Positions 26,201 through 34,241 of a DNA stretch of 64,000 nucleotides are shown piece by piece (positions within the stretch are counted from its first letter, which is position 1; each line of letters opens with the position of its first letter). Origin of the DNA: Metopolophium dirhodum (lineage: Eukaryota; Arthropoda; Insecta; Hemiptera; Aphididae); the NCBI RefSeq assembly GCF_019925205.1, contig NC_083567.1, positions 7,812,001-7,876,000 on the forward strand, in the 5' to 3' direction. The translations under genes and the position numbers were made by a program. The notes under the pieces were generated by a model. The model ran no database searches. It had not been told where the DNA came from and worked only from the letters and a program-made list of their open reading frames with translations.

Positions 26201-27632
26201 ATTTATTTACAGTAACCTGCATTGGCCTTAGCTCAATGTGTTAAAAAGCGTACATTTCGGTATTCGATATACTTACGGATATTTTAAATATTATATATAT
26301 GTAAAACATTTCATTAGTATTTTAGGTTGGCAATAGAAAATTGATGGTGTCATTTTTGTGTTCACCGGTGCCGAACCGTGTAGAAATAAAAAATAGAGAA
26401 AATAAAAGATGCATTCATATTACTGGCGGAAAAAAAACGCTAGATTTTCCAACGTTTTCGATATTAAAAAATCGTCGGTTGTACAGCCGAATAGCTGTTA
26501 AAATATTATTATACACTTGTATATTATTGGACGGGGAACTCGGAAAATAGACCCATAGTAAAGTTTCTCGAAAGGGAAGGAGTAGGTACATAATATATAT
26601 ATTTTATGGATTTCTATAGACATATTTTTAAACCTAGTAGGTATGCCAAACCGCAAGAATATTTAAATAATAATAATGATTTGACCCGCGACGCGCACTG
26701 CTTTAGAAATTCGATATACACCACTTAACATCGAGGCTTAACCGCAAATCGTATCGTAATAATATATTATGTACAGACAATTTGTATCTATCGATATTTT
26801 ATCTCATAAAAATGTTACCAGGAGTCCGAACTTGCGTAACTTCTGATCGTATTTTGGCAGTATATTTTAGACCATTTTTTCAATTATAACGAATAACCCA
26901 TACATGCGAAATAAATCTTGCGATATAATATAATAGTTTAGTAGAACCCGAAAGCTGAAATTTTATTTATATATAATACCCTAACGGCGCTACTCGTAGG
27001 TGGGCATAGGACATCGAGAAATTCTAGCCCCACAGAAATTTCAACAATAGGTAAAGTATCCCTCCCCCCTTAATTATATTGTTTGTTATACATCCGTTGA
27101 CCACGTAAATAGTGTCGAGTTTGGGTAACTCGATTTTTTTTTTTGCCCCTTGTAGTATTTTTTTTAAGTCGTGTTTGAGGTATACCTACCTAACCTAACC
27201 TACCTAACCCGAAAAATACACAAGTCAAATTTATTTTTATTCGACTTATTAAAATCGACTGTAATAATCAGAGTTCGGGCACTTTGGATAATGCTATCCC
27301 CACGCCCCCCCCCCTAAAAAAAAGAAAAAAGAAACCAAATTGTGGGTAAAGTACATATTATTACTATAATGAAGCTAAGTCGATGATATGTAAAGCGTAA
27401 TAAAATATAAATTACATATACAACTTTCAAAAAAAAAAAAAAATCAATCTTTAAATATTTTACACGACTATTTTTGAGATGGAAATATCAAATATTTTAT
27501 GACACTAATAGTATGTTTTATTTTGATTTGTAGCAAATGGAAAAAACTGATTCAAAAGAAAAGGACGAAGATAAACCAGAATTTCTACAGGTCCATGCTA
27601 AACTGCGAGCCAAAATGGCCAAAACAGACTGA
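86..27632 (+). CDS. FAM107-family protein, five coding exons (about 247 aa; N-terminus uncertain)
   Basis: Coding exons are 86-388, 16231-16282, 25112-25247, 25309-25462 and 27534-27632 (TGA at 27630). All junctions are GT-AG and the phases join cleanly (0, 1, 2, 0). Exons 3-5 carry the FAM107 (DUF1151) signature: a proline/lysine stretch, the HRELL motif, a charged coiled-coil-like segment with KSELQKALEKHKR, a PFERMIEER block, and the ending PEFLQVHAKLRAKM. Vertebrate FAM107A (DRR1) binds and bundles F-actin; the insect role is unknown to me. The usual family length is about 140 aa, so the first 119 residues are an extension specific to this isoform. The reading frame stays open from base 2, so the true start may lie left of the window; ATG 86 is the first in-window choice. 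The family call is strong. The join of exon 1 to exon 2 rests only on phase and splice sites. Confidence 0.8.
2091..2490 (+). repeat. Dispersed hAT-like nonautonomous repeat, copy 1
   Basis: The segment 2091-2349 is a clear direct-orientation relative of 62489-62748: both begin tatgcttccactagtttaga and run through the same AT-rich body. Both then pass into a C-rich tail ending in a hAT-like terminus (tatgccactg here, tacaccacta there). No left terminus is recognisable in this copy, so it is probably truncated or degenerate. Confidence 0.7.
5032..5325. mobile_element. 5'-truncated piggyBac-like foldback MITE
   Basis: The right end reads gcgccctc followed by TTAA (5326-5329). Inward it matches the terminal region of the full-length element at 50629-51064, including the shared word tgctatgttatgca and the inner block aattagagtgaaatt with tattatctag. 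The outer part of the left arm is missing. TTAA at the edge points to the piggyBac superfamily. Confidence 0.65.
5560..5935 (-). repeat. Inverted fragment of the aphid-like 'TTTTAGATTCTGAG' repeat family
   Basis: Read on the minus strand, the end near 5905-5935 gives ttttagattctgag followed by a gatgaatgtat-like word. The same combination opens the plus-strand copy at about 61350. The flanking part near 5590 resembles 16480-16520 (ttaaatttgaattcaatg). Overlapping ORFs on both strands here are by-products of the repeat. Confidence 0.45.
8491..8665. mobile_element. hAT-like MITE with perfect 8-bp target duplication
   Basis: A 175-bp element has termini cagtggcgtg and, reverse-complemented, cagtagcatg (8 of 10 matching). 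It is flanked on both sides by ACGAGGTA (8483-8490 and 8666-8673). An 8-bp duplication is the hallmark of hAT transposition. The interior is too short to encode a protein. The intact duplication suggests a fairly recent insertion into the FAM107 intron. Confidence 0.8.
9590..10343 (+). promoter_or_regulatory. GC/CpG-rich block, probable alternative promoter and untranslated first exon of the FAM107 gene
   Basis: An island of GC-rich, CpG-dense sequence in an AT-rich intron ends exactly at a strong plus-strand donor, ttc/gtaagtaaat after 10343. Several ORFs of 80-160 codons overlap it on both strands, but they conflict with one another and match no family, as expected of GC-rich noncoding DNA. 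A TCAGTT word near 9949 resembles an arthropod initiator. The natural reading is a 5' UTR exon that splices to 16231 or 25112 and allows translation from ATG 25114. RNA data would be needed to fix the transcription start. Confidence 0.45.
10411..10475. repeat. 65-bp near-perfect hairpin, MITE-like
   Basis: The left arm, taagggcccgtattgcaata, pairs with the right arm that ends tacgggccctaa, around a short loop near 10440. The right arm carries one small insertion. The element begins 68 bp after the alternative first exon's donor. It may be a minimal MITE or a solo terminal hairpin. Confidence 0.6.
12095..12533. mobile_element. Foldback (long inverted repeat) element
   Basis: The left arm, about 12095-12265, is the approximate reverse complement of the right arm, about 12345-12533. 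Shared words include ttcgatac, cacatgcg, attttagacg, caaacgtacc, ataagaatt and actttcttaca, all in the correct mirrored order. Arms are about 170-190 bp with a loop of about 80 bp. There is no protein-coding content. Confidence 0.65.
14196..14224 (+). repeat. TTA microsatellite
   Basis: About ten tandem TTA units. Similar TAA/AAT runs occur near 15180, 31393 and 47863, and TA runs near 45053, 52779 and 54413. Confidence 0.8.
15516..15799 (-). mobile_element. tRNA-derived SINE with poly-A tail
   Basis: On the minus strand the element starts GGGGCACGGAG and shows an RNA polymerase III A box, TGGCCGAGCGG (15778-15788), and B box, GGTTCGAATC (15735-15744), spaced as in a Ser/Leu-type tRNA. The acceptor stem does not close as in a working tRNA. 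A roughly 190-bp unrelated body follows and ends in an 18-base A tract (the T run at 15516-15533). That head-body-tail layout is a SINE. No clear target duplication was seen. ORFs across it on both strands are artefacts. Confidence 0.8.
16231..16282 (+). CDS. Short internal exon 2 of the FAM107 gene
   Basis: A 52-nt exon between a strong T-rich acceptor (tttttttcag) and a gtaagt donor. Entering at phase 0 from exon 1 it reads ADNKTLDGQKHQLNQLN and leaves one base, which the next exon at 25112 completes. It contains no in-frame ATG, so a transcript starting at the 9.9-10.3 kb block would begin translation downstream, at ATG 25114. The evidence is splice sites and phase only. Confidence 0.6.
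16283..25111 (+). other. Intron between FAM107 exons 2 and 3
   Basis: Mostly AT-rich sequence without recognisable exons. From 16400 to 16800 it carries weak similarity to the dispersed repeat of 61.35-62.3 kb. A relatively CpG-rich block lies at about 18830-20050. Around 22935-23186 a G-rich start and a gcaacgccactaaa end resemble a degenerate hAT-like repeat. Short AT microsatellites occur near 19190. Confidence 0.6.
18830..20050. other. Moderately GC/CpG-enriched intronic block of unknown role
   Basis: Composition rises clearly above the surrounding AT-rich intron, with many CpG dinucleotides and words such as acgcgtacgcgat, and a donor-like cacgtgagtg near 20017. Short conflicting ORFs appear on the minus strand with no family resemblance. 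It could be a further promoter or enhancer, or an old GC-rich insertion; the sequence does not decide. Confidence 0.25.
25112..25462 (+). CDS. Core exons 3-4 of the FAM107 gene (conserved domain)
   Basis: Two exons, 25112-25247 and 25309-25462, are separated by a 61-bp intron. Exon 3 opens with ATG codons at 25114 and 25120, followed by a Pro-Lys-rich segment and the diagnostic HRELL. Exon 4 gives GQKSELQKALEKHKRTQNQK, then a Glu/Gln-rich stretch and the PFERMIEERAKKIE block typical of FAM107A/B. If an untranslated upstream exon is used, ATG 25114 gives a 128-aa protein close to the family's usual size. This is the best-supported part of the gene. Confidence 0.9.
25463..27533 (+). other. Last intron of the FAM107 gene
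   Basis: AT-rich, with no coding signal. It includes a short run of CCTAA-like repeats at 27183-27209 resembling the insect telomere motif in reverse orientation, and C and A homopolymers near 27305 and 27430. Confidence 0.6.
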
Positions 27633-27699
27633 TACTAATCACTGCGAAAATATATACACATCCCATTGATACGGGGGTAATAGATTATTATTGAATAAA
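27534..27699 (+). CDS. Last coding exon and polyadenylation signal of the FAM107 gene
   Basis: The acceptor is ttgatttgtag at 27533. The exon encodes a Lys/Glu/Asp-rich linker and the conserved FAM107 C-terminus PEFLQVHAKLRAKM, with stop TGA at 27630-27632. An AATAAA hexamer at 27694-27699, 62 bp past the stop, is a good polyadenylation signal and implies a very short 3' UTR. Confidence 0.85.
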
Positions 27700-30600
27700 G
27701 TGTTCATTGATTATGTACATTCTATTTTTTTGAGTATATTATATTGAAAATTTTATCATTTGTATAAGTGTAAGTTTATGATTATGTAGGACTATTGATT
27801 TGTAATTATTACAATTAATTTCCATTATAGAAGTGTATAGAAACATTTATATGTATAAAATATTTTGATTATTATTATTACTAAATATTATTGTAAATTT
27901 TTTTTTTGTTTTAGACCAATTTATGAGTATATTTGTTTACCTACTTTTTCTGGCAAATGTATTCAACCAGAAATTGTACAATGCCTGCAAATTTAGTCAA
28001 TTTTTCGAATTTGAAAAAAAATATTCTAGGGTACGCGGGATATTGTTAAAAAAAAAAATTTACAGCAATAACTTGATGTTTATTTCAGCATAATATCTCG
28101 ACTAATTAAAATTAATTAAATATTATCCGATTTGTTATTTATTTTAACCATGAATAGTTATGTTAAACAAAAGAAAATTTAATATATTATCGTCTTGACT
28201 GATAATCTAGGGATATAATAATGTATGATATATCGTAGTATCATATAAATTTATGAATTTGATTTATATAACTAATATGTATACGGTTTAATCAACATTG
28301 CAAATCCGTCACATTAATTTGATTTTAGTCTGTACTTGGTCTAAAGTACAATTTAAATAGATAAAATGATAGGTGATCAGTGATCACTAATATCTTATTA
28401 ATAATTATTGAATAAATCTAACGATAGTTTTTATTTTTTCTAAAGTTTATTACAATCTTATTTTTTGATGATTTATGTATAAATTAGTATCTTAAAATAT
28501 TTATGTCATGCATGAATATTGTAAACTTAAAAAAACTAATCTAATAAGAGCGTTGACAATTTAAAAAAAATAATATGCCCCAAAATTACTATTTGAAAAC
28601 AATTTTAGTGATAAAGTAAAATGTGTTTTATTTTTGCATTAAGTGATTGTTTAATCACCGAAGTTTAATATAAAAAATAAGTATTCATAATGTAGATGTT
28701 AATTGTTCCAACTCTAATATTAATCAAGACATTTTTATCATCCTTAATATTAGATTACCTATGTTGTGCATTGATTATTATTATTATTATTATTTTTAAT
28801 TGATACAATTATCAGTTACAGAAATATATAATGATGTTATAAATTAAATATTATGTGCTTATTATTGCTGTGTGCTCATTCTACACAGAGCTTTGATAGT
28901 AGACTATACACTTCAGCTCATTTATGTTTAAAAAAACAAGATGCATATTGCGTGCTCATAGTTCTGAGTTCATAATATTTTAATTCCTACATATGAAATG
29001 CTGACCACACACTGAATAATCTATTCTGAGAATACTAGAAAATGGGTACAACAAAATAAGGGGTAAATTAATTGCTAGGAAAAGATAAAAGAATTAGAAT
29101 CCAAATCATGTAGGTACATTGTGCTGTTACTATAGATAATTTTGAATAGAATGAGCAAGTAAAATAGCTTGTAATAAACCCTATTCAGATTACAAATAAA
29201 ATAAATTAATACTGTATACTGCTCTTTTTGACTGTTTCTACTCTTCTAATTATATTAATCTTTAATTTATATTTATATTTTCAGTTGACAGTTGTTATAA
29301 ATTACATATTAAGGAAATTCCACACGTTTTTTTTTTTTGGAACAAAATGGACTCGAAAATATTCTAATAATGTACCGACTTGTGTTTTACTCCAATAATA
29401 ATTTTGAAAACATTTGAATTTATTTGAAGTATATTTTGAATCCTTCAAATCGGAGTTATTAAAAAATATTTAAAACTATTTTTTTTTCGTTGAAATTTCT
29501 AAAAATGCGAGATATTTTATACATTTCGAGTGAGATTTTTTTCTTGAGAATAATTAATTTAAAATGTAGCTCGAAGAATCTAAAGTTGAATTAACAACAA
29601 AATATATGTCAATTTGTTTTGGTATATGCTTTGGTAAAATCAACTTTTGACCGGAAAATTGAAATCTACGTAATATTTATGATAGTAATATGACATAACA
29701 ACTATTAAATGTTAGGTGCGCCAATATACCCCAGGTTACTCTATGCAAATCAATGTTTTTGCGAAAATTAATTCATCCCGGTAAGACGTATATGAATATT
29801 TACGTCTTGCTTACTAGTTGACGACAGTTGAAACTTGATAAATATTTTTTTAAAAATACAGGTAATAATAATACGAGAAATGGGGGGGAAGCTTCAGCCC
29901 ATTAGCCTCCCCCACTGCGTACGTCGCTGATTACAATTTCACTTAGTGCACTACCCTATCTGGTTTCATATGATTGGTGTCAGTATACCTACGTTGGAAC
30001 GCGTAGATATATTATAGGTGTATTTTTCCCAAAAAAATGGAAGTGTGAAATCCCCTTAATCAAACTTAAGTGTGAAATGATTGTTTTCGGGCGCGGAATG
30101 GCTGGGATGCTGGGATACTACAGCATCCCTTGCCCTGAAATATATTTGCCTAATATTATTTATTATATATTTAAAGACTCTAGACACCTAATGAACATCA
30201 GATTGTTACCAACTTACGATAACAAGTAAATCTATGATATTGTACAACTTTGATTGAAAGTTGGTTGTAACTTGGTACTTATTTACGTTTTTAACGTATA
30301 CCTATTCAATATTTTTTCGAAACAAAATAAAATATATTAATATTTTACAAATAATCTACATGTATTAAATTCGCCCCAACAATTTGTGTTAGTTGCCCTT
30401 TAAATTGTGTAGCATCCCGTGCCCTATTTTACCGGTCCGCGCCATGATTGTTTTTATATTGCAATTTAATTATTGAGCCCTCATTAAGTATTCGACGTTA
30501 TTATTTAGTGGCAACAAAAGTGGTGAATATTATATTGAATACAAGTAGTATTACAATAAGTTCATAATAACGATTTCGATCACAGTCCGTGTGCACGTTT

Positions 30601-31389
30601 ACAATACGGTAATCGGTTAATAAAATATCTAAATTTAAAAACGATACACGTTTTTTTTATAAATTTACACGCATCAGACATCAGTACGTCACACACAAAC
30701 ATTTTTAAATGATGTCATAGTCAAATAATATAAGTCAATATTACAATTACGAAGATCATGTACAAACACTGAATAGCTCTACTGCCTGACGGTTAATGCA
30801 AATAAACTTCTAAATTTTAATTTATCATGTTTTCAGATTTGTCCAATTTTGGTATCGGCCCAAATTATTTTGCCAGCGAAAAAACTTCTTAATTTTTTTT
30901 TTTTGATACATACAACGCTATCTAGAAGTTTATGAAAACATTGCGAAACGCACACTCGTCACATAGAGCGATCTGAAATATCTTCTACCGCTCTCACTTG
31001 TTATGGTACCTGACACAATAGATAGTATATATACCGGAGAACTGCGATTGATCCTTGTGTTGTATAAAAGGAGAGACGGTTAGCACTCCCCTAGACAAGG
31101 ATGGAATTACACACATATACGGTCATGGGCACTGCTGTGTGTTGCGCACAGCACATGACCACATTTTTTAGACGAATTTTATTGAAGACATAATAAAACC
31201 AACTCGTTTTGACTTTTATACATTGATTATTTATTTTTTTATAATAATTTATAATTTATTTTTTCATGGTAAATAAATAATGAGCATCATGAAGTTGGAT
31301 TACGAGGATATAAATTATAATAATGTAGCTAATAATGTAATATAAATAAAATTATAATATAATTAATATAGTCATGGAAGACTGGAATG

Positions 31390-31420
<31 letters not shown>

Positions 31421-31659
31421 TAAAATTGACACACAAAATAAAATTATTGAGCAGGAGAACTAAAATATTAATGTATGAATTAAAAGCCAGTCCTGCACAT
31501 AGTATACAGATTTGGTAACGTCAGTCATACAATAGGAGTAATTAGTCTACTACATTGTTCTTTATAATAATATGTTAATGGGCAGAAAGACAAGTAGTAC
31601 AATACTATGATGCGATGAAAAAACAGACATATTTTACAACAGTATTAATTAATAATATA
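27700..31659. other. Intergenic region between FAM107 and DOCK genes
   Basis: No coding sequence is recognisable on either strand. Besides AT-rich DNA it contains a C-rich hAT-like right end near 29885-29935, the 30088-30443 element and an imperfect hairpin at 31121-31160 (arms ggtcatg/catgacc and tgctgtg/cacagca). A TAA/AAT microsatellite lies at about 31393-31420. Any long 3' UTR of the minus-strand DOCK gene would run into the right-hand part. Confidence 0.6.
30088..30443. mobile_element. 356-bp inserted element with 11-bp direct flanks (MULE-like?)
   Basis: ATGATTGTTTT occurs immediately before (30077-30087) and after (30444-30454) the element. The ends read CGGGCGCGGA and TCCGCGCC, giving a short GGCGCGGA inverted terminus. 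An internal phrase, gcatcccttgccct / gcatcccgtgccct, is repeated near both ends. The long flank duplication suggests a Mutator-like (9-11 bp) or unassigned DNA element. Poly-A is absent, so a retroposon is less likely. Confidence 0.65.
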
Positions 31660-32117
31660 CAGTGTGTAAACAGAAAGACCTGACAAATGAAATAACTTTT
31701 GTTCTAATCAATATTTAAAAATTCTTTTTATATATATAATTTATAGTTACTTACGCTACACGTATAATATAAAGATTATCTTTTTATTTTTTAAAATTTA
31801 ACTTACTGAAAATTTAAAATTTGATTTAAATTTTTTTTGGTTAAATTCAAAATAGTCAATTTAAGAATCTGATTATAAGAACAATTTTGATGGTAAAAAC
31901 ATTTATCTAAGTCAATTAGTTTATTTTTTAGAATTTTTTAAGATAACAACATTTTTTGATTAAATTAATTTGGAACGTAATGACTTTTTTCAAAATATTA
32001 TTTTTTAGAGCTGCGAGTAAATTTCTTATATTATTTAGTAATTGTCTTTAAACAGTTTTTGTGATATATTTAAGTAGCATAATTTTTTTTTCTTGTCAGG
32101 TCTTCTGGTTCACCCTG
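31660..32117. mobile_element. Mariner/Tc1-like MITE
   Basis: The left terminus cagtgtgtaaacagaaagac and the reverse-complemented right terminus cagggtgaaccagaagacct share an inverted repeat extending through gacctgacaa. The element is flanked by TA on both sides (31658-31659 and 32118-32119). The body is AT-rich and noncoding. The TA duplication and CAGGGTG-type end indicate the mariner superfamily. Confidence 0.7.
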
Positions 32118-32128
32118 TATTGTTTTAA

Positions 32129-32165
32129 GAGAACACAACCCCAGCATGTGTTGTCTCTGTCATAC
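32129..32165. mobile_element. Solo terminal fragment of the piggyBac-like foldback family
   Basis: TTAA at 32125-32128 is followed by gagaacacaaccccagcatg and tgttgtctctgtcatac. This matches the outer end of the 50629 element (gaggacgtgataccagcatg, tgttgtctccgtcttac). Only the tip of the element is present; an unrelated inverted-repeat element follows at once. Confidence 0.55.
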
Positions 32166-32170
32166 AAACA

Positions 32171-32362
32171 GAAAATGGACAATTCCCCTACAGACATTTC
32201 TCTGGGACTCTTTTAAGACAAAATTAGACATTAGACAAAAAAAAAATATTTTCATATTCTACTAATTTTTTCAAAAATTTGGGGGAAAAATGTCCGCGTT
32301 AAAAAAAGTATCGGGGGAAAATGTCCTACTAGACCAAAAATGTCTGGGAGGAAATTGTCCAT
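32171..32362. repeat. Small inverted-repeat element (about 190 bp)
   Basis: The left end atggacaattcccctacaga and the reverse complement of the right end, atggacaatttcctcccaga, form an inverted terminal repeat. An internal phrase, gggggaaaa(a)tgtcc, is duplicated. There is no coding content. It could be a MITE of unassigned superfamily. Confidence 0.5.
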
Positions 32363-32463
32363 AATTCCTTACATACTTCACAAATTTGAGTTCAGCAGTT
32401 TCAATTTTGTGTTGTTCATAATATAAGAATGAATTCAACTTTTATAGAAGTTAAAGACAAGAA

Positions 32464-32630
32464 GTAAGAACATTCTCTGTGTTCTCACGTTGGTTGTTTT
32501 ACAGTATTATAATTTTAAAGTGATCTATTAGCATTTTTAATTTTAATATTTTACATACTTATGACTTGATTAAAAATTAAAATTAAATAAAAAAAAAAAC
32601 AAAGAGAGAGCACAGATAATGCTCTTAGAT
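32464..32630. repeat. Imperfect inverted repeat
   Basis: aagaacattctctgtgttct near 32467 mirrors the sequence near 32605-32628, whose reverse complement begins aagagcattatctgtgctct. The interval between is AT-rich. Probably another degenerate MITE in the DOCK 3' flank. Confidence 0.4.
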
Positions 32631-33317
32631 TCTATACCTTTAAGATTTATAATAATAGATCAGTTCACTCTAATATATTTTATGATAACCTCACAAAATT
32701 GGAATTGCTAGACGTACATTGTAGTATCTATGTTAAGTTAAACATTGACACGTATGCTGATACACAACTTCCTCTAAAACCGTTGTATAATAATATTATA
32801 AAAATATTTTAGGTCAACAATTAAATTTTAAGAACTAAAAATTGTAATGATTAATAGTTGATAAAAATAATGTTTACAGTAAAATTAAGTATGAGTAATG
32901 AGAATTAATATTCAAAAAATGGAAAAAAAACCATACAAGTTTTGTATATTGTCAAAAGAGATAAACAATATTGTTTCCCTCTGATGTTCATCCAGTAAAT
33001 ATTAAATACCATATAGAATAAATGTAATCATTAAGTATATGAAAATGGCCAATCGGATAGGATTGATAGGAATAAATAGTAATGCTCAATGCTCATACAC
33101 ACACAAATAACACTGATCAAATTACAATCTAATTTTTAACTTAAGTCATAAAAAAAACTGTTAAAAAAAATACGATAAAATTAAAACATCACAAACACAC
33201 TCAATAATGCAATAATGCGGTATAAAAATAATTTAAAAATAACTTAATACATATTAACTAATAGTTACATTTATGCATATAATGGCACCAGTTCTAAAAT
33301 AAGAGTCTTGTGTTTGA

Positions 33318-34241
33318 CTAGGGGCTGGATTCCAAGCGTCTCATTGTTCCAGGCACAGAATAATTTTCCAGAATCGGGAGTTCTAAAATATGAATATATT
33401 AAACAAAGTATATTTGAAAGTTTGCGATTTAAAGATATTTGGTTTCTACCATTTGGCTCAGAATTAGATTGAGGTTGTGTATTCTTGGGTGGCAACGGAG
33501 GTGGCGTTTTATCTTTATCGATTGAAGGTAACACAAATTCTTCATATGATGCCGAATGTAAAGATTCTGAATAGCCTGAATCACGCAACACTGGTGTATC
33601 TAAATCAGTAATTTCAGAATCCTAAAAAGAAAAATAATATTATCAAATAAAATGGTAAATATTTTGAACTAAAATTACAATAGAAACATTACTTACACGG
33701 CGCAAAGGTAATCTTCGTGGCAATGGAGGCGCGTCACTGGTTCTCCTTTCTGGGGCTAAAAATGAATATATGAATAAATAACTAATTGAACATTTTATAA
33801 GAATGTTAGCTTCAATGTTACCTCTAGGAGGTAATGGAGGTGGAGAACTATCTTCAAGGGTCCATGAATTTCTCACACTACTATCTATAGAGTGCCTTTG
33901 TAAATTGGGACTTCCTGGTTTCCAAGAAGTATTCGATTTAGGATCAACTCTAAATAATTATCACCACAATTTACAGTAAGTTTATAAATAAAAATATAAT
34001 GTTTTAAAATATTATTTACTTAGTTTTATTGTTTGGTAAGGATCCTTCAGATTTAATCCGATTTTCTCTATGTGGAACTACTGGAGCACATGCATCTGGT
34101 AGATCAAATGTCTTACTATATATATCTTCGTACTCATCACGTCGTTCATCAAAGTAAGTTACGGTATTTGTATACTCTTCAGTAGAACGGAAATGGAAAT
34201 TATTATCAATTGGAACACATGGTATTGGTGGTAATGGGGTA
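33318..34241 (-). CDS. mbc: DOCK gene: proline-rich C-terminal tail exons
   Basis: Five short exons (34020-34241, 33822-33949, 33697-33755, 33450-33621, 33318-33382) code for a low-complexity tail. It contains several SH3-ligand motifs: TPLPPIP, SPPPLPPRG, APPLPRRLP and TPPPLPPKN. The last fits the PxLPxK consensus bound by the Crk adaptor, a known partner of DOCK180. The final intron is only 67 nt (33383-33449). Spliced, the protein ends VPGTMRRLESSP at the TAG of 33318-33320. If the intron is retained, the frame stays open to a TAA at 33271 with a different tail. Confidence 0.8.
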
